A stretch of 64,000 nt of DNA from Pseudopyrenochaeta lycopersici (Eukaryota; Ascomycota; Dothideomycetes; Pleosporales; Pseudopyrenochaetaceae): NCBI GenBank assembly GCA_003313425.1, contig NHZP01000014.1, positions 248,001 through 312,000 on the forward strand, in the 5' to 3' direction. The position numbers and the translations under genes were made by a program. Below are positions 10,094-21,099 of this stretch, piece after piece. Under the pieces are notes generated by a model. It did no database searches and was not told the origin of the DNA. It worked only from the letters and a program-made list of their open reading frames with translations. Numbering within the stretch: position 1 is the first letter of the stretch; each line of letters starts with the position of its first letter.

Positions 10094-11759
10094 GGGACTT
10101 GACCTCCTCGTTGCACGATATCACAACCTGGAGGGTTTGAGGATTCCACGCATTTGATTGACGAGGATAGAACCGCGCTTGGAGCAATACCTACATGATA
10201 TCGGAGCCAGGACAGTGCATGGGAGCCGGAGATTATCTTCCCCCAAATTTGCACACTAGAGATGGACTACTCAAGTAGCGCGCGGGCTGGGAAGCATCTT
10301 TAAGGAAGTCATCTACAGTGCATGAAGGTCCATTTAGCTGCATCGGGAGAATCCGCGATCACAGCGGAGGCCCCTTGAGTTTTTGTTACCTGTTTTGGCT
10401 TAGAATGTCCGATAAACATGGTTTCTTGTGCGTCGATATGAGCCTTTACCCTCTTCAATAATGTCGCTGATGCTATATGTACATGGAACGATTGTCGGAC
10501 AAGCTTCCTTTTAGCCGCGGCACAAATGGTGAAAGAGCCTCAGCGAACCCTCGCTGATGATCCACAGGCTCAGCACCGTGGTCGAGCTGAGCTGACCACA
10601 AGCCGCTAGAACCGTTACTCAGACTTCTAGCTCCATGCGGGCGGCAAGCCACATACTGGCGTGCTTTTTGTGGGCATCTGGGGCACTGCTGCAAGGACGC
10701 GTCGATGGTGGCACGAAAGGGTTGAACACGCCGATTGATCTTTGGGCTTGAGTGGCTTTTGTTAGATTGCATGGTGGTGTTTAGATTCGTGTGCAGGCCT
10801 GAAGCCGGCGTAGTGCGCTGAGACTCTATTCAGCAATATTGATGGAGTGGCGGTGGTGTTGGTGGAGGTCGGATCAGGCCGACGGGCTCTATCTGGTTAA
10901 ACGTGTGTGTAATGCCTACCAGCACCCGCATACAGTGGTTGTACAAACCCCAAGCCCTTCCGTCTCACCGCATCCCTCGGTAACGGTGGTGACATGTCGC
11001 TCGCACGTAGCATATACGTGGGGCCTACTACGGTCGAGGATCAAAGGCGTGAGATGGTGGAGGTTAGATATCATTTGTAATAGATTGCCGATACATTCCA
11101 ACAGTTTGAGCGACGGCGAATTGAAAGGGCTGATCAGGTGCAATAGGTGAGGCGAGCAATATCCAAAACGGAGAAGGTTTTGTTGGGATGGAGTAAGGTA
11201 AGGTGAGGAGTCACACCACAAGCGCCAGCGTACATGTGAAGAGTCCATGTATGTCGGAGCGACGTAGCGGGAGTGTGGATGCATGCGGGCTGCCGATAAG
11301 CCAGACCTTTCTGCCCTTGACGTGCTTTGACGATGCGATTTGTGGGCCGGGGTGACTGCATGGCGTGCGGGAAGCATATTGCCTATCGCATCGAGACTCG
11401 GAGCTGCCCTATCCAGTGTCGCAGAACCGTGATGGTGTATAGGCAACCGTGCTGCTGTCTGGATGAGTGTTGCGCTCAAAGCGGCTGATAGTCTCTTTCG
11501 AAGCTAGCCACGGTTCCCTGCGCCGCCGTCTATTCGCCCACAGCGCGAGGGCCAGGACTGCGGACCGTTTTCCAGACGCAACTATTTTTTTTTTTTTCCA
11601 AGTCTGTGTTGCTTGGGTGCACTGCGCGGTCAAGCCGACACACCTAATTCTCACCTGCCTTGCAGCCAGCCCTACCGCACGCCCGCAACGCACGCACGTA
11701 ACGCATCCACTCACCTGTCCCACCCGCACATATCTCCCTTCCTTCTCCTCTTCTCCATA
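10094..11759. other. Intergenic region upstream of APRT
   Basis: About 1.67 kb without a supported gene. A pyrimidine-rich leader and a long T run near 11584-11598 precede the APRT start, as is common in fungal promoters. An open frame on the minus strand at 10916-11479 has His/Ser/Pro-rich content without any domain and is taken as chance. Confidence 0.5.
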
Positions 11760-12584
11760 ATGTCCTCCCTCAATCCCTCGGTCGATCCCTCCAAATCAAC
11801 CGACTCTCCCTCCCACTCCCAACACCCAGTCAACACGACAACCCCCGCCAACCCTCCGCTGAAGAGTGACGCAACTGCCGCACACGCCCCGGAAGGAAAG
11901 CCAGACCCGACTCTAGAGAGCAATGCCTACCAGGGAGGACTCTCCGCCACCCATCCCTCCTCCGCCGCCGAACTCTCCAGTCTTAAGATAAAACTGAAGT
12001 CGTCTTTGCGCCAGTTTCCTGATTTCCCTGAGCCAGGCATCCTGTTCGAGGACATTCTGCCCATCTTTGCGAATGTAGAGCTCCACGAGGGGCTGCTTAG
12101 GGCGCTGGAGCTGTCCGTAGAGAAGAGCGGCTGGGGCAAGCCCGACGTCGTTGTCGGGCTGGATGCTCGAGGATTTTTGTTCGGCCCTAGTCTCGCACTG
12201 AGACTGGGAGCTGCTTTTGTGCCCGTCAGGAAGAGGGGCAAGTTGCCGGGCCCGTGTGAGACTGCAGAGTACCAGAAAGAGTACGGCTCGGATTTTTTCC
12301 AGATGCAGGCCGACGCCGTGAAGCCAGGGCAGAAAGTGCTTGTCGTTGATGACATCATTGCAACCGGTATGACATTTTCTAACTACTCATTGAGAATCTA
12401 TGTATTGACTCTTTTTTTTTTAGGCGGCTCGGCATCCGCAGCTGGATCTCTTGTGAAAAAGTTCGGCGGAACAGTTGTGGGCTATGTTTTCATTCTCGAA
12501 CTCGATTTCCTCAAGGGCAGGGATAAGCTTAATGCGCCTGTCTACACGCTGCTTGCGAGCCAGGAGGAGAAGCTCGAGCAGTAG
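11760..12584 (+). CDS. APT1: Adenine phosphoribosyltransferase, 255 aa, one intron
   Basis: Converts adenine plus PRPP to AMP in purine salvage. Exons 11760-12366 and 12424-12584; the 57-nt intron (GTATGA...TTTAG) falls inside the PRPP-binding loop, restoring VLVVDDIIATGGSA on splicing. The intron is a multiple of three with no stop, so retention would add 19 residues and break this loop. The core (about residues 70-255) has FPDFPEPGILFEDI and VVGLDARGFLFGP, diagnostic of APRT. The first ~70 residues are Ser/Pro/Thr-rich and extend the protein beyond the usual ~185 residues. The start at 11760 is chosen because it opens this tail right after a C/T-rich leader; the frame continues 49 codons upstream with non-protein-like content. 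It lies between two other biosynthesis-linked genes on the same strand. Confidence 0.92.
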   Translation: MSSLNPSVDPSKSTDSPSHSQHPVNTTTPANPPLKSDATAAHAPEGKPDPTLESNAYQGGLSATHPSSAAELSSLKIKLKSSLRQFPDFPEPGILFEDILPIFANVELHEGLLRALELSVEKSGWGKPDVVVGLDARGFLFGPSLALRLGAAFVPVRKRGKLPGPCETAEYQKEYGSDFFQMQADAVKPGQKVLVVDDIIATGMTFSNYSLRIYVLTLFFLGGSASAAGSLVKKFGGTVVGYVFILELDFLKGRDKLNAPVYTLLASQEEKLEQ

Positions 12585-13133
12585 CATTTCCACGACTCAT
12601 ACATATCATATCATATTATAGACGGCAGGTTTGCATTGGAAGGCGTTTTGAGGGCGGATTTGTGCCTGGTCTCTTGAATGGTGTCGTCGCACAAAGCGAC
12701 TCTCCATGAGAATTACCACTTCATTCAACATCACATCAAGCGATACATAGATGGCGAACAATAATTCATTGTGTCTTTCTTCATCGCGCTGACTTCCCCG
12801 CGCCACACCTTCCCATCCGTCGCAAAAAAAAAATCTCAGCGTACCCCTCCATCACGCCAGCTAGACGCGCCTTCCTTGCAGCAGGCCTCAGCTCCAATCA
12901 GGAATGGAAGGTGGGGGAGGGGAGCTCCGATGCACGGAGCTTACCAGGCTTGGTAATGAAGCGTTGCTGGCCGACAATAGCCTCGCTTTGTAATTCCACA
13001 AGGAGGAAACACGTCCATGCAGCGAAGAGTATTAACTGCTGCTTCCAAGTTCGCACGCTTGAATTCGCCAGTCTTGAGATTTACTTCGACACGACCTGTG
13101 CAACTGCAATTGAAACCCGTTCAAACGAGAAAC
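12585..13133. other. Intergenic region between APRT and RidA genes
   Basis: About 550 bases holding the APRT 3' end and the RidA promoter. An A run lies at about 12824-12832. I see no gene. Confidence 0.5.
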
Positions 13134-13852
13134 ATGTCGGACATCAAGAAGGTCTTCACTGCTAATGCAGCACCGCGTACGTTCTAGGGCTGTTGCTCAC
13201 AATTGAAGATGTTTTAGAGCTGTGCTAATGGGTTGTGTAGCTCTACCGCCTTATGTATGTCCTTTTTCTCCCCTGAGAGAGCTCAATTGAGTCCATATGC
13301 GTGGATGATACCCCGCGAAGTCGTTCCGTTCCCCGCACTACACCTTCCCAACCCAGAAGCCCTCAATATGTGATACACCTACAATACTCAGTATACAAGG
13401 AAGGAACAGGATGAAAGCAGATGGGAGCAAGCATAATGCTGACTTCCCTCGCAGACTCAAGCCATCATCGCAGGCCCGCAGGTCTACGTTTCCGGCCAGA
13501 TCCCTGCAAACTCCAAGGGCGAGTTGATCGAGGGCAGCATCGGCGACAAGACCCAGCAGTGCTGTGACAACATCAAGGCTATCCTCACCGAGGCTGGCGT
13601 TGGCATTGACAGGATCGTCAAGGTACATCTAAATCACCCGAGTGCAAATCATGGAAGGGTCGAATGCTGATGAATCATTAGGTCAATGTCTTCCTCGACG
13701 ATATGGCCAACTTCGCCGAGATGAACGATGTCTACATCAAGTTCTTCACGCATAAGCCGGCGCGGAGCTGCGTTGCAGTCAAGCAGCTGCCCAAGGGCGT
13801 GCCCGTCGAGATCGAGTGCATTGCGTATACCGGTACGGGCGCGAAGCTGTGA
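13134..13852 (+). CDS. HMF1: RidA/YjgF/UK114-family enamine deaminase, 131 aa, four exons
   Basis: Hydrolyses reactive enamines/imines such as 2-aminoacrylate formed by PLP-dependent threonine/serine dehydratases (family knowledge). Exons are 13134-13176, 13241-13254 (only 14 nt), 13455-13622 and 13682-13852. All junctions are GT-AG and phases agree. The product reads through [20 protein letters not shown], the C-terminal [18 protein letters not shown], and the conserved Arg in PARSCVAV that binds the carboxylate. Length matches the family (about 130). No N-terminal mitochondrial presequence is present, so it resembles cytosolic Hmf1 rather than Mmf1. Because of the micro-exon, simple frame finders would miss the true N-terminus. 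Confidence 0.92.
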
Positions 13853-16800
13853 GGTGCATTGCAGGCGTTGATGAGAAAGCAGGTTGAACGGCAATCCAGA
13901 CATGGACCGAAACGGCAATGAGATGGCATTGAAAAGGCATTGTGGAAGGTGTGCAAATACGAAAAGTTATGGTACTACGAAAATGAAACGACAGCATCCA
14001 GACTATTACGCCTGCATTCTTTTTTTCACCTAAACGTTACTAACATTTTAAACCCGAGTATGCCGACTGTCGGTCACCGTTCTGAAAGTTTCCAGCATCC
14101 AGATATTGGCTCTTATCTAATCAAGTTATAGACTTGTCCAGTCGTTCTGTGAAGGCGGGCTAGTGCTAACACCCCAATATCCACCCATTCTAGTTCCAGT
14201 TTACCGTCTACGATCTTCCGACTACCATCAGGATGACTCTGGCCGGTCCCCTCTCTGCCTGATTTTCTCCGCAGTGGCTATTATTTTTGCGACTATAGCT
14301 GCCAGATCGTCCGCCTCCTCGAAGCTGCACGAAGTTGCACTTCCAAAGTGATCGCAAATCACTCCGCAATTGAGAAGAAATACTAGATAGCGAATTTTCA
14401 CTAACTCTGTTTGAATACAGCTTGGCTTCTTCGAAGGCTGACACGAAGCTAACCGTGAAGCTCAGTCACCGTTGCGTGGTCTCCTTCCCCGCCATTGTAT
14501 GCCCTCGTTCGTCTGCGATAATTTCTACAAGCGTTCAACAGCTATCTATAATACTCGCACTTCGGCGAGTCGGCCCACTACATTTCTTTACTATCAGTTA
14601 ATATGGATTCTGCTCCTTCCAACCGCTGGCAATCTAGTCCCCATGCGATTTTTCTAGCATAAGAACGACACTGAATTCAACCTTGCCGAGTATGTTAACG
14701 TCCGGAATAAGAGTTCTATGGCATTCTTTTGCACATTTGGGGCCCAGGATGTAATAAAGGGGAAAGACAGAAACAAAGCTGGCTACACGAAGCTCCTGTT
14801 TTGGACGAAGGAAGCTGCCAAATGGTTACTATCTATCATTGGACTACATGATTGTATACCAAGGACACAGTCCGCAGAAGGATGTTGACATGGATATTTC
14901 TTTGCCAGACGTGATTAATCAAACACACTGAGCACAAGCACGGAAAAGGGTGGGTTATATGAATTAGCTTACTAGACGCCATCCTCCTAAGGAAGATTTT
15001 TACGGAGTAACTAATTGCCAAAACTTAACAGATAGCCGGATTAGGCATGTGGTATGAACGCATCTCCCTGGATCCATGTCCGCAATTATGTAAGGCCTAC
15101 TGAGTCCGTGCTTGAGAGTAAACGAAAGCACATGCGCAGAAGGGTGAGCATTTTCATCTCACCTACACCCAAGCCGTTCTGTCTAGCCATTCCCCTACCT
15201 AATAGCCGAACATATCGTATCAAGAGCGACTACACCCGTTAGGAAGAGCGATTACTTCTACAAGAGAGCGTGGAGGACGAAAAAGATCTGTTATCTTTTC
15301 TGGGCCGGCGAGCAATTGAAGCGGTATGTTCTGGCTATGACCATGTACATTCTGTTGATATCTAGTGCATTAATTGATGGCCTGGCAAGATATTTAAATC
15401 CTTACGCATGCAGCAAGATCACAGCATATTTAATCCAAAATCTACTGATAAAACTGGCTGTACCAACTACATCTAACCACTTGCCTCATATCTAAGCTGA
15501 AACATAACAAAGTTGCGCCATACCAAGTTTACAGAACCATATGTTTAAGGATTACACTAGCTCGGATTTTCTGTGGAAACGGCTAGACTTCAGCGAAATA
15601 GTTTTAGCTCTCTACCAGAAATATACCAATACTCGTCATCTCAAGCCATTCGTACTGTTCTCCTAGGATTAATCAGGAGGACTGTACTATGTAAAGGCAT
15701 TCCATCACATTCACTGTCTAGTAAGTCATCATGAAAGAGAAAGCGTTGGAGGGCATGGGCTAAAGCGATCCAGAAAAGTATTCGATGAACTTAATTTGAT
15801 ACACAAACAGCGTCTCCAGTCTCAAATCCATTGATCCCTTTGAGACATATCGACCATTGCCATGACACGCTTCCACAAGATATCATCTGTGAAGCACATG
15901 ATACAACCATGCCAACTGTAAACCAGCAACACAAGATCGGGGATAGTTGAGTCACGCAAGTTTAAAGATCAGAGAGCTTTGGCCAGATGGATGCAAGAGC
16001 TAGGAAAATAGTCGTTTTTTAGTACAATCGATAAATCCAGCACAAGCCCTGAGTCCCTGGAGCAGTTTACATTCTGTTGAAGTGGAAATCATATGCCAGT
16101 GCGATGCGGAGATACTTCGAGCGATGGGCCACCGAAAACCGTCATTCAACAGTTTGGTGGTGGAGCTGAGCCAATAGTCCGAGATGTCGTACATGAAAAG
16201 AAGTATGAAGCTACATCAGGTCGCAGATTTTGGATGGAGTTCGAAAGCCTTCCAAATACGTTTTCGAAAGCATCTCAGACCTTTCGATGACGATTTCGCG
16301 ATCATCGAGGGACAGATTGCAGAGAACGAGATGACGACGCGTTATACAGTGTGTACGAGCAATCCACATCTGGCTAAATCATAGAGGAACACGACTATCA
16401 ATGCCGAAAACACACTGAGGGATGCCAGAGCAGAGCGAAAGAAAGCAGGCCTAGATAAATTCGACCCCGCGAACAAGAACAAGAGCCCATGTTGTTGTCG
16501 ACGGATATGCAGCAAAGCAGCACAATCAATTGCTAATGGACATGTTGAACAGTGAGCGGATCCAGGGCCGGATAGGCCTGCCGGACACCACCTTGTTCGT
16601 ATATTTTGTTGGATCAGTCCCAATAACTCGCGCTTCGTGTTCTTCGGGAGATCTAAGACCGACTAGAAAGTGAAGGCATAAACTGTGGGCCAGGTATTGA
16701 TCATCTATGATCATTCTACATAATGTTGTAGGGCCGAGCATAAACGACCAGGGTGAACGGCTACAGCCAGTCCGGGAACCACCTGTTATTAACTGGAAAT

Positions 16801-17074
16801 CGATGTGAAATGTATCCGTGCGCTCTCATTTGTGGAAACGCTACACAGCTAACCCGTATTATCGAACTTCCTATATAGGAGGGCTAGTCATCATGGGAAT
16901 CAAACGATCGGCAAAGGTTTTGCACTTGCGAGCATTCGAGTACGAAACCCCTCACGCGCTTCGATGTGTAGTATAAGAAGTACTCGTGGGGCTGGTACTC
17001 AAATGCCCAAGCCTCTGTTGATTCCTACAAGATCGCCTAGACGCATGCTCTTTCCTGACCCGTCTTAACGAGAC
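13853..17074. other. Gene-poor 3.2-kb region
   Basis: No supported gene. Base composition becomes A/T-rich from about 14.5 to 16 kb, with many stops in all frames, as in decayed DNA. I could not recognise transposon remnants or terminal repeats by eye. The last 100 bases carry the GH127 promoter candidate. Confidence 0.5.
16972..16977 (+). promoter_or_regulatory. Candidate TATA box for the GH127 gene
   Basis: TATAAG at 16972-16977 is about 100 bases upstream of the start codon at 17075, a usual fungal spacing. It is a positional match only. Confidence 0.4.
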
Positions 17075-19414
17075 ATGTTCAATCTACGTCGGCTTCTCCG
17101 AGCATTGGGGGTCGCCGTGGTCGTTGGCCATAGCGCCAGTCATGTGATGCGAGACAACCCCACGTTGGCGGATGTGGCTGCTGATCTAGGTCCGGGGGGT
17201 ACAGCGCCAGTGCGACCATTCCGCCTCGACCAAGTGCGGCTCGGCGGAGGCTTGTTGCAGGAGAAGCGCGACCGAGTTAAGAGTTTCGTACGGGCGTACG
17301 ATGAGCGACGCTTTCTAGTCCTTTTCAATAACCAGGCTGGCCGGCCCAACCCCAATGGTATCTCTCCGCCCGGCGGATGGGAGGACGGCGGGCTGCTTAG
17401 CGGCCATTGGACGGGCCACTACATGACGGCGCTTTCCCAGGCGTATGCCGAACAGGGCGAGACAGCTTTCAAAAGCAAACTCGATTGGATGGTAGCTGAA
17501 CTAGCTGCGTGCCAGGAGGCATATACGGCGCAGAAGAAGCCCACGCACCCGGGATATCTGGGTGCACTTCCTGAGGATACAGTGCTGCGTCTCGGCCCAC
17601 CGCGTTTCGCAGTCTATGGAGGCAATGCCAACACCAATACGTGGGCTGCATGGTACACACAGCACAAGATCATGCGGGGGCTGTTGGACGCGTACTACAA
17701 CACCAATAACACCCAAGCGCTCCAAGTGGTGGTGAAGATGGCCAATTGGGCGCACCTTGCGCTGACCATCGGCGACAAGAACCAGCCTGGCTATAAGGGA
17801 AACCTGACGCGGGCTGACCTTAACTACATGTGGGACACGTATATCGCTGGAGAGTTTGGTGGTGCCAACGAGGTGTTCCCAGAGATTTACGCCTTGACTG
17901 GCGATGACAGGCATCTGCAAACCGCCAAAGCATTTGATAATCGCGAGTCTTTGTTTGGTGCGGCAGTTGCGGACCAAGACATTCTCGTGGTAACCCCACA
18001 GAACAAGCCGGGCCGGCGCCGTGCCGAGCGGCTGCACGCCAACACCCATGTGCCTCAGTTTCTTGGGTACCTGAGGGTCTATGAGCACGGTGGTGCGCGC
18101 GAGTACTTCACCGCGGCCAAGAATTTCTTCAGCTGGGTGGTCCCGCATCGTGAGTTTGCCAGTGGCGGCACAGGGGGAAACTTTCCTGGTGCCAACGACA
18201 ACCCCGAACTGTTCCAGAATCGGGACAACATCGCCAATGCCATAGCTCAGAATGGTGCAGAGACGTGCACAACGTACAACACACTCAAGCTGGCCAGGAA
18301 CCTGTTCTTGCACGAGCACAATGCCACGTATATGGACCACTACGAGCGTGGCCTGTTCAATATGATTACTGGGTCACGCGCCGACACAACCAGCACAACT
18401 GATCCCCAGTTCACGTACTTTCAGCCCCTTTCCCCAGGCTCTAACCGTGACTATGGTAACACCGGCACCTGCTGTGGCGGTACTGGCATGGAGAGTCACA
18501 CCAAGTATCAGGAAACGGTTTATCTGCGTTCAGCAGATGGTTCGGTGCTTTGGGTGAATCTATACGTACCGTCTACACTGAATTGGGCTGAGAAGGGATT
18601 TTCGATTAAGCAGGAGACAATCTTCCCTCGTGGGGACACGGCCAACTTTACCGTTACTGCTGGACAGGGTCCGCTGGAGATCAAATTACGCGTGCCCGGT
18701 TGGGTTCGTAATGGCTTCCAGGTCACCGTCAACGGGGAGGCTCAGTCCACTACAGGCGTGCAACGCAGCACATACTTGTCCCTGAACCGGACCTGGAAGA
18801 CAGGCGATGTGGTTCAAGTGCGAATGCCTTTCAGTATCCGAACCGAACGTGCTCTGGATCGCCCAGACACGCAAGCCATTATGTGGGGCCCAGTGCTGCT
18901 GCAGACCGTCGGCAACCCGGGTGGTGGGAGCTACTGGCAGCTCTCGCTTTACCGGTACCTAAAGCGAGATGGCGATTACCAGCGAGCTGCTATCAGGCAG
19001 ACTAGCAAAACACCGACAGGTGACCCGCTCTTCACTACCACCTCCTCCACTAACGGCACCTTGAGCGTGCGGCCGTACTATATCAGTGACACGCAGCCTG
19101 TGTCGACTTACTTCCGACGTGTCGAGCCAGCTGTGGTCTTTGGGACAATTGACACGGGCGTGCCGAACCGCAAGCGCAACGATGGACTGCCCAAATACGA
19201 TGTGCCCGTTTCTGGGATTCCCTCCCCTGGCACAGATGGACCGACTTTCCTTGACTTGGTCTGGGATCAGGCGCCCTTTACAACGCACACAGCTTTTGTT
19301 CAGGCGGTAACCTCAACCGCAGACTCGTTTGTCGCTGCCAAGGTGTATACCACTAAGGAGCGGGATACCATCGTCGCCAAAGCTGGCGAGGCTGAGCGAG
19401 AGCTGGCTCCCTAA
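17075..19414 (+). CDS. Secreted GH127-family glycosidase (beta-L-arabinofuranosidase type), 779 aa
   Basis: Single long exon. The N-terminus (residues 1-24: basic residues then a hydrophobic stretch) suggests a secretion signal. The catalytic (alpha/alpha)6 region shows GGLLSGHWTGHYMTAL (about 107-122), NTWAAWYTQHKI, GAETCTTYNTLKL with E396 and C398, and GTCCGGTGMESHTKYQE with C466 and C467. In characterised GH127 enzymes one Glu and three Cys coordinate zinc and one of the paired Cys is the nucleophile; all four ligands are present. The C-terminal part (about 500-779) is beta-rich. The probable role is removal of L-arabinofuranose from plant glycoproteins or hemicellulose outside the cell. 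Codons are G/C-ending and the sequence is intronless within A/T-rich gene-poor flanks, suggesting transfer, perhaps from Actinobacteria. Confidence 0.88.
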   Translation: MFNLRRLLRALGVAVVVGHSASHVMRDNPTLADVAADLGPGGTAPVRPFRLDQVRLGGGLLQEKRDRVKSFVRAYDERRFLVLFNNQAGRPNPNGISPPGGWEDGGLLSGHWTGHYMTALSQAYAEQGETAFKSKLDWMVAELAACQEAYTAQKKPTHPGYLGALPEDTVLRLGPPRFAVYGGNANTNTWAAWYTQHKIMRGLLDAYYNTNNTQALQVVVKMANWAHLALTIGDKNQPGYKGNLTRADLNYMWDTYIAGEFGGANEVFPEIYALTGDDRHLQTAKAFDNRESLFGAAVADQDILVVTPQNKPGRRRAERLHANTHVPQFLGYLRVYEHGGAREYFTAAKNFFSWVVPHREFASGGTGGNFPGANDNPELFQNRDNIANAIAQNGAETCTTYNTLKLARNLFLHEHNATYMDHYERGLFNMITGSRADTTSTTDPQFTYFQPLSPGSNRDYGNTGTCCGGTGMESHTKYQETVYLRSADGSVLWVNLYVPSTLNWAEKGFSIKQETIFPRGDTANFTVTAGQGPLEIKLRVPGWVRNGFQVTVNGEAQSTTGVQRSTYLSLNRTWKTGDVVQVRMPFSIRTERALDRPDTQAIMWGPVLLQTVGNPGGGSYWQLSLYRYLKRDGDYQRAAIRQTSKTPTGDPLFTTTSSTNGTLSVRPYYISDTQPVSTYFRRVEPAVVFGTIDTGVPNRKRNDGLPKYDVPVSGIPSPGTDGPTFLDLVWDQAPFTTHTAFVQAVTSTADSFVAAKVYTTKERDTIVAKAGEAERELAP

Positions 19415-21099
19415 TCATAGTCGTGTGGCTACTACTCAGGTAAAGTGACCCGGCTGCGTGTATTTACAGCTTTGAACATAGCTCGGGAGATGTAGCGCCT
19501 GAGAAGTAGTTCCCCTTAAGAAGTCAGTAATTTCAGCTTAATGTGTATGTATATATCGTTTGTCAAAGATCCGAAGGATAATTGGGCTACCGAATGGTCA
19601 AAAATCCGCTCCACAGCAGTGCAAGCATATAGTAAAATCGCTCCATCACTACTTGCAGCTGTGAAGCGACCTGTTCGTCCGAATAATAGCAAGGAGTACA
19701 ATATAATCAAAGCTGAGTCTACTCTATAGAGCATTCCGTGTTTTCAAGCGAAAAGTGATTCGAACCGCCTGGTTGAGACAAGAACACCTGTCACATGGAG
19801 GATGTGACAATCTGTGATAGGCTAGTGGCTGCATTCGTGGTTACCTGGGAACCCCTCATGGCGCGTCATGCTTGTAAACCTCAGGCAATTTCTATGTATC
19901 CGCTTGGTTGAGTGTCCTGTACCAGGCAGCCCAAACATTGCCTCAGCCTATCAGATTCCGGTCAATGGGGCGTGATGTATAAGACCATGGTCGTTCCAGC
20001 GCGAAGAGATTCTCTTCAAAACATCTTTCACGAAATTTCATTGTTTTCCAACCCTTCTTCCCATATCATCATCTTCTCTTATGTGGAAGGGGTGTCGCTC
20101 GAGCGGTAGAACGGCAGATACTTAACGACACGGCAATTAGACGAACGCGGATAGGTCTTTCGTTCGATACCATGGCTGCCCCGCGGAGGGGAGACGTGGA
20201 CCTCGTATCGCTATGACATCCCACCCTTCCAAAGCACCAACACTGCCCTCTGATGACGACACCTACCGGACGCCTAAATGCGCAACAAAGTATACTCTTT
20301 GAACTTATCGCACATACTCTTACCACATCGCAAACTTCCTAGAATTTTTTTCTCGTCTGTATCGGCGATGACGGTCATAGGTTTAGGCCGCTCGACAAGA
20401 CGGAGGACGTACATCACGCGGACGAAGCCCCCTCCGAGATTCAAATGTCGAGGCTACCTATCAGAAAATCCACTGGAATCAGCCCTTCCAATGTTACACT
20501 ATGCCCCTTCTCCCCTGCAGAAATTGCTGGAGAAACAGCGAATGCGCGTACGCTGAGAGGTCCTTTGTCCATCAAATCGCTCACTCTTCATCTTCCATGG
20601 CTTTCCTGTCACCCTCATTATCACAGCCAAGAAATGGAGGACCTCAGGCTAAGCCCTGCTGCCACACCGCTTGTCGGGGTTTGCCTGGAGTACACCTTGT
20701 TGCGTACGAATCATGGCTGGAATATTTACTTCGGGGGTTCGATGGAAGCAAGTCGGTCCAATTGTTTCACTTCAGCGTCTCTGCAGATACCATATCTGAA
20801 AACTTTGTGGCATTGGAAATCATGGCAACGCGTAATCATCGAGTGAATCTGATTTCGCAGGCCTGACTCGCTCTCGCAACCAGTAGGGTCATCGGGTTTT
20901 GGAGGACGTTGAGGCATACCCAATGGCGTTGCTGTTGCCCATGAACTGTTTTTACTTGTGGTCATGGTGGCGTTCTCTTGAGCAGTCGTGGTCTTACAGG
21001 CGGCCGCTGTATGGCGTCGTTGCGTTCGCTTCTCCATTTAAACTCCACCATACCCCGGATTAACCTACTGATAAATTTTCCTACTACTGACTTCCAATT
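19415..21099. other. Intergenic region upstream of second HET gene
   Basis: About 1.7 kb. Several overlapping open frames (20445-20866 on +, 20726-21037 on -) lack domain features, consistent starts or intron signals that extend them. Treated as non-coding. Confidence 0.45.

Noticed and set aside
10916..11479. 187-codon minus-strand frame upstream of APRT
   Set aside because: His/Ser/Pro-rich composition with no domain, no signal peptide and no extending exon; overlaps frames in other phases.
14500..16700. Possible decayed transposon in gene-poor DNA
   Set aside because: A/T-rich and full of stops, but no transposase or reverse-transcriptase motif, terminal repeat or target duplication could be seen by eye.
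19740..19790. B-box-like GGTTCGAATC on the minus strand suggesting a tRNA
   Set aside because: The flanking bases do not form a T-stem, and no A-box or acceptor stem is found at the right distance.
20445..21037. Overlapping frames before the second HET gene
   Set aside because: No consistent gene model; the + and - frames cover the same bases without domain support.
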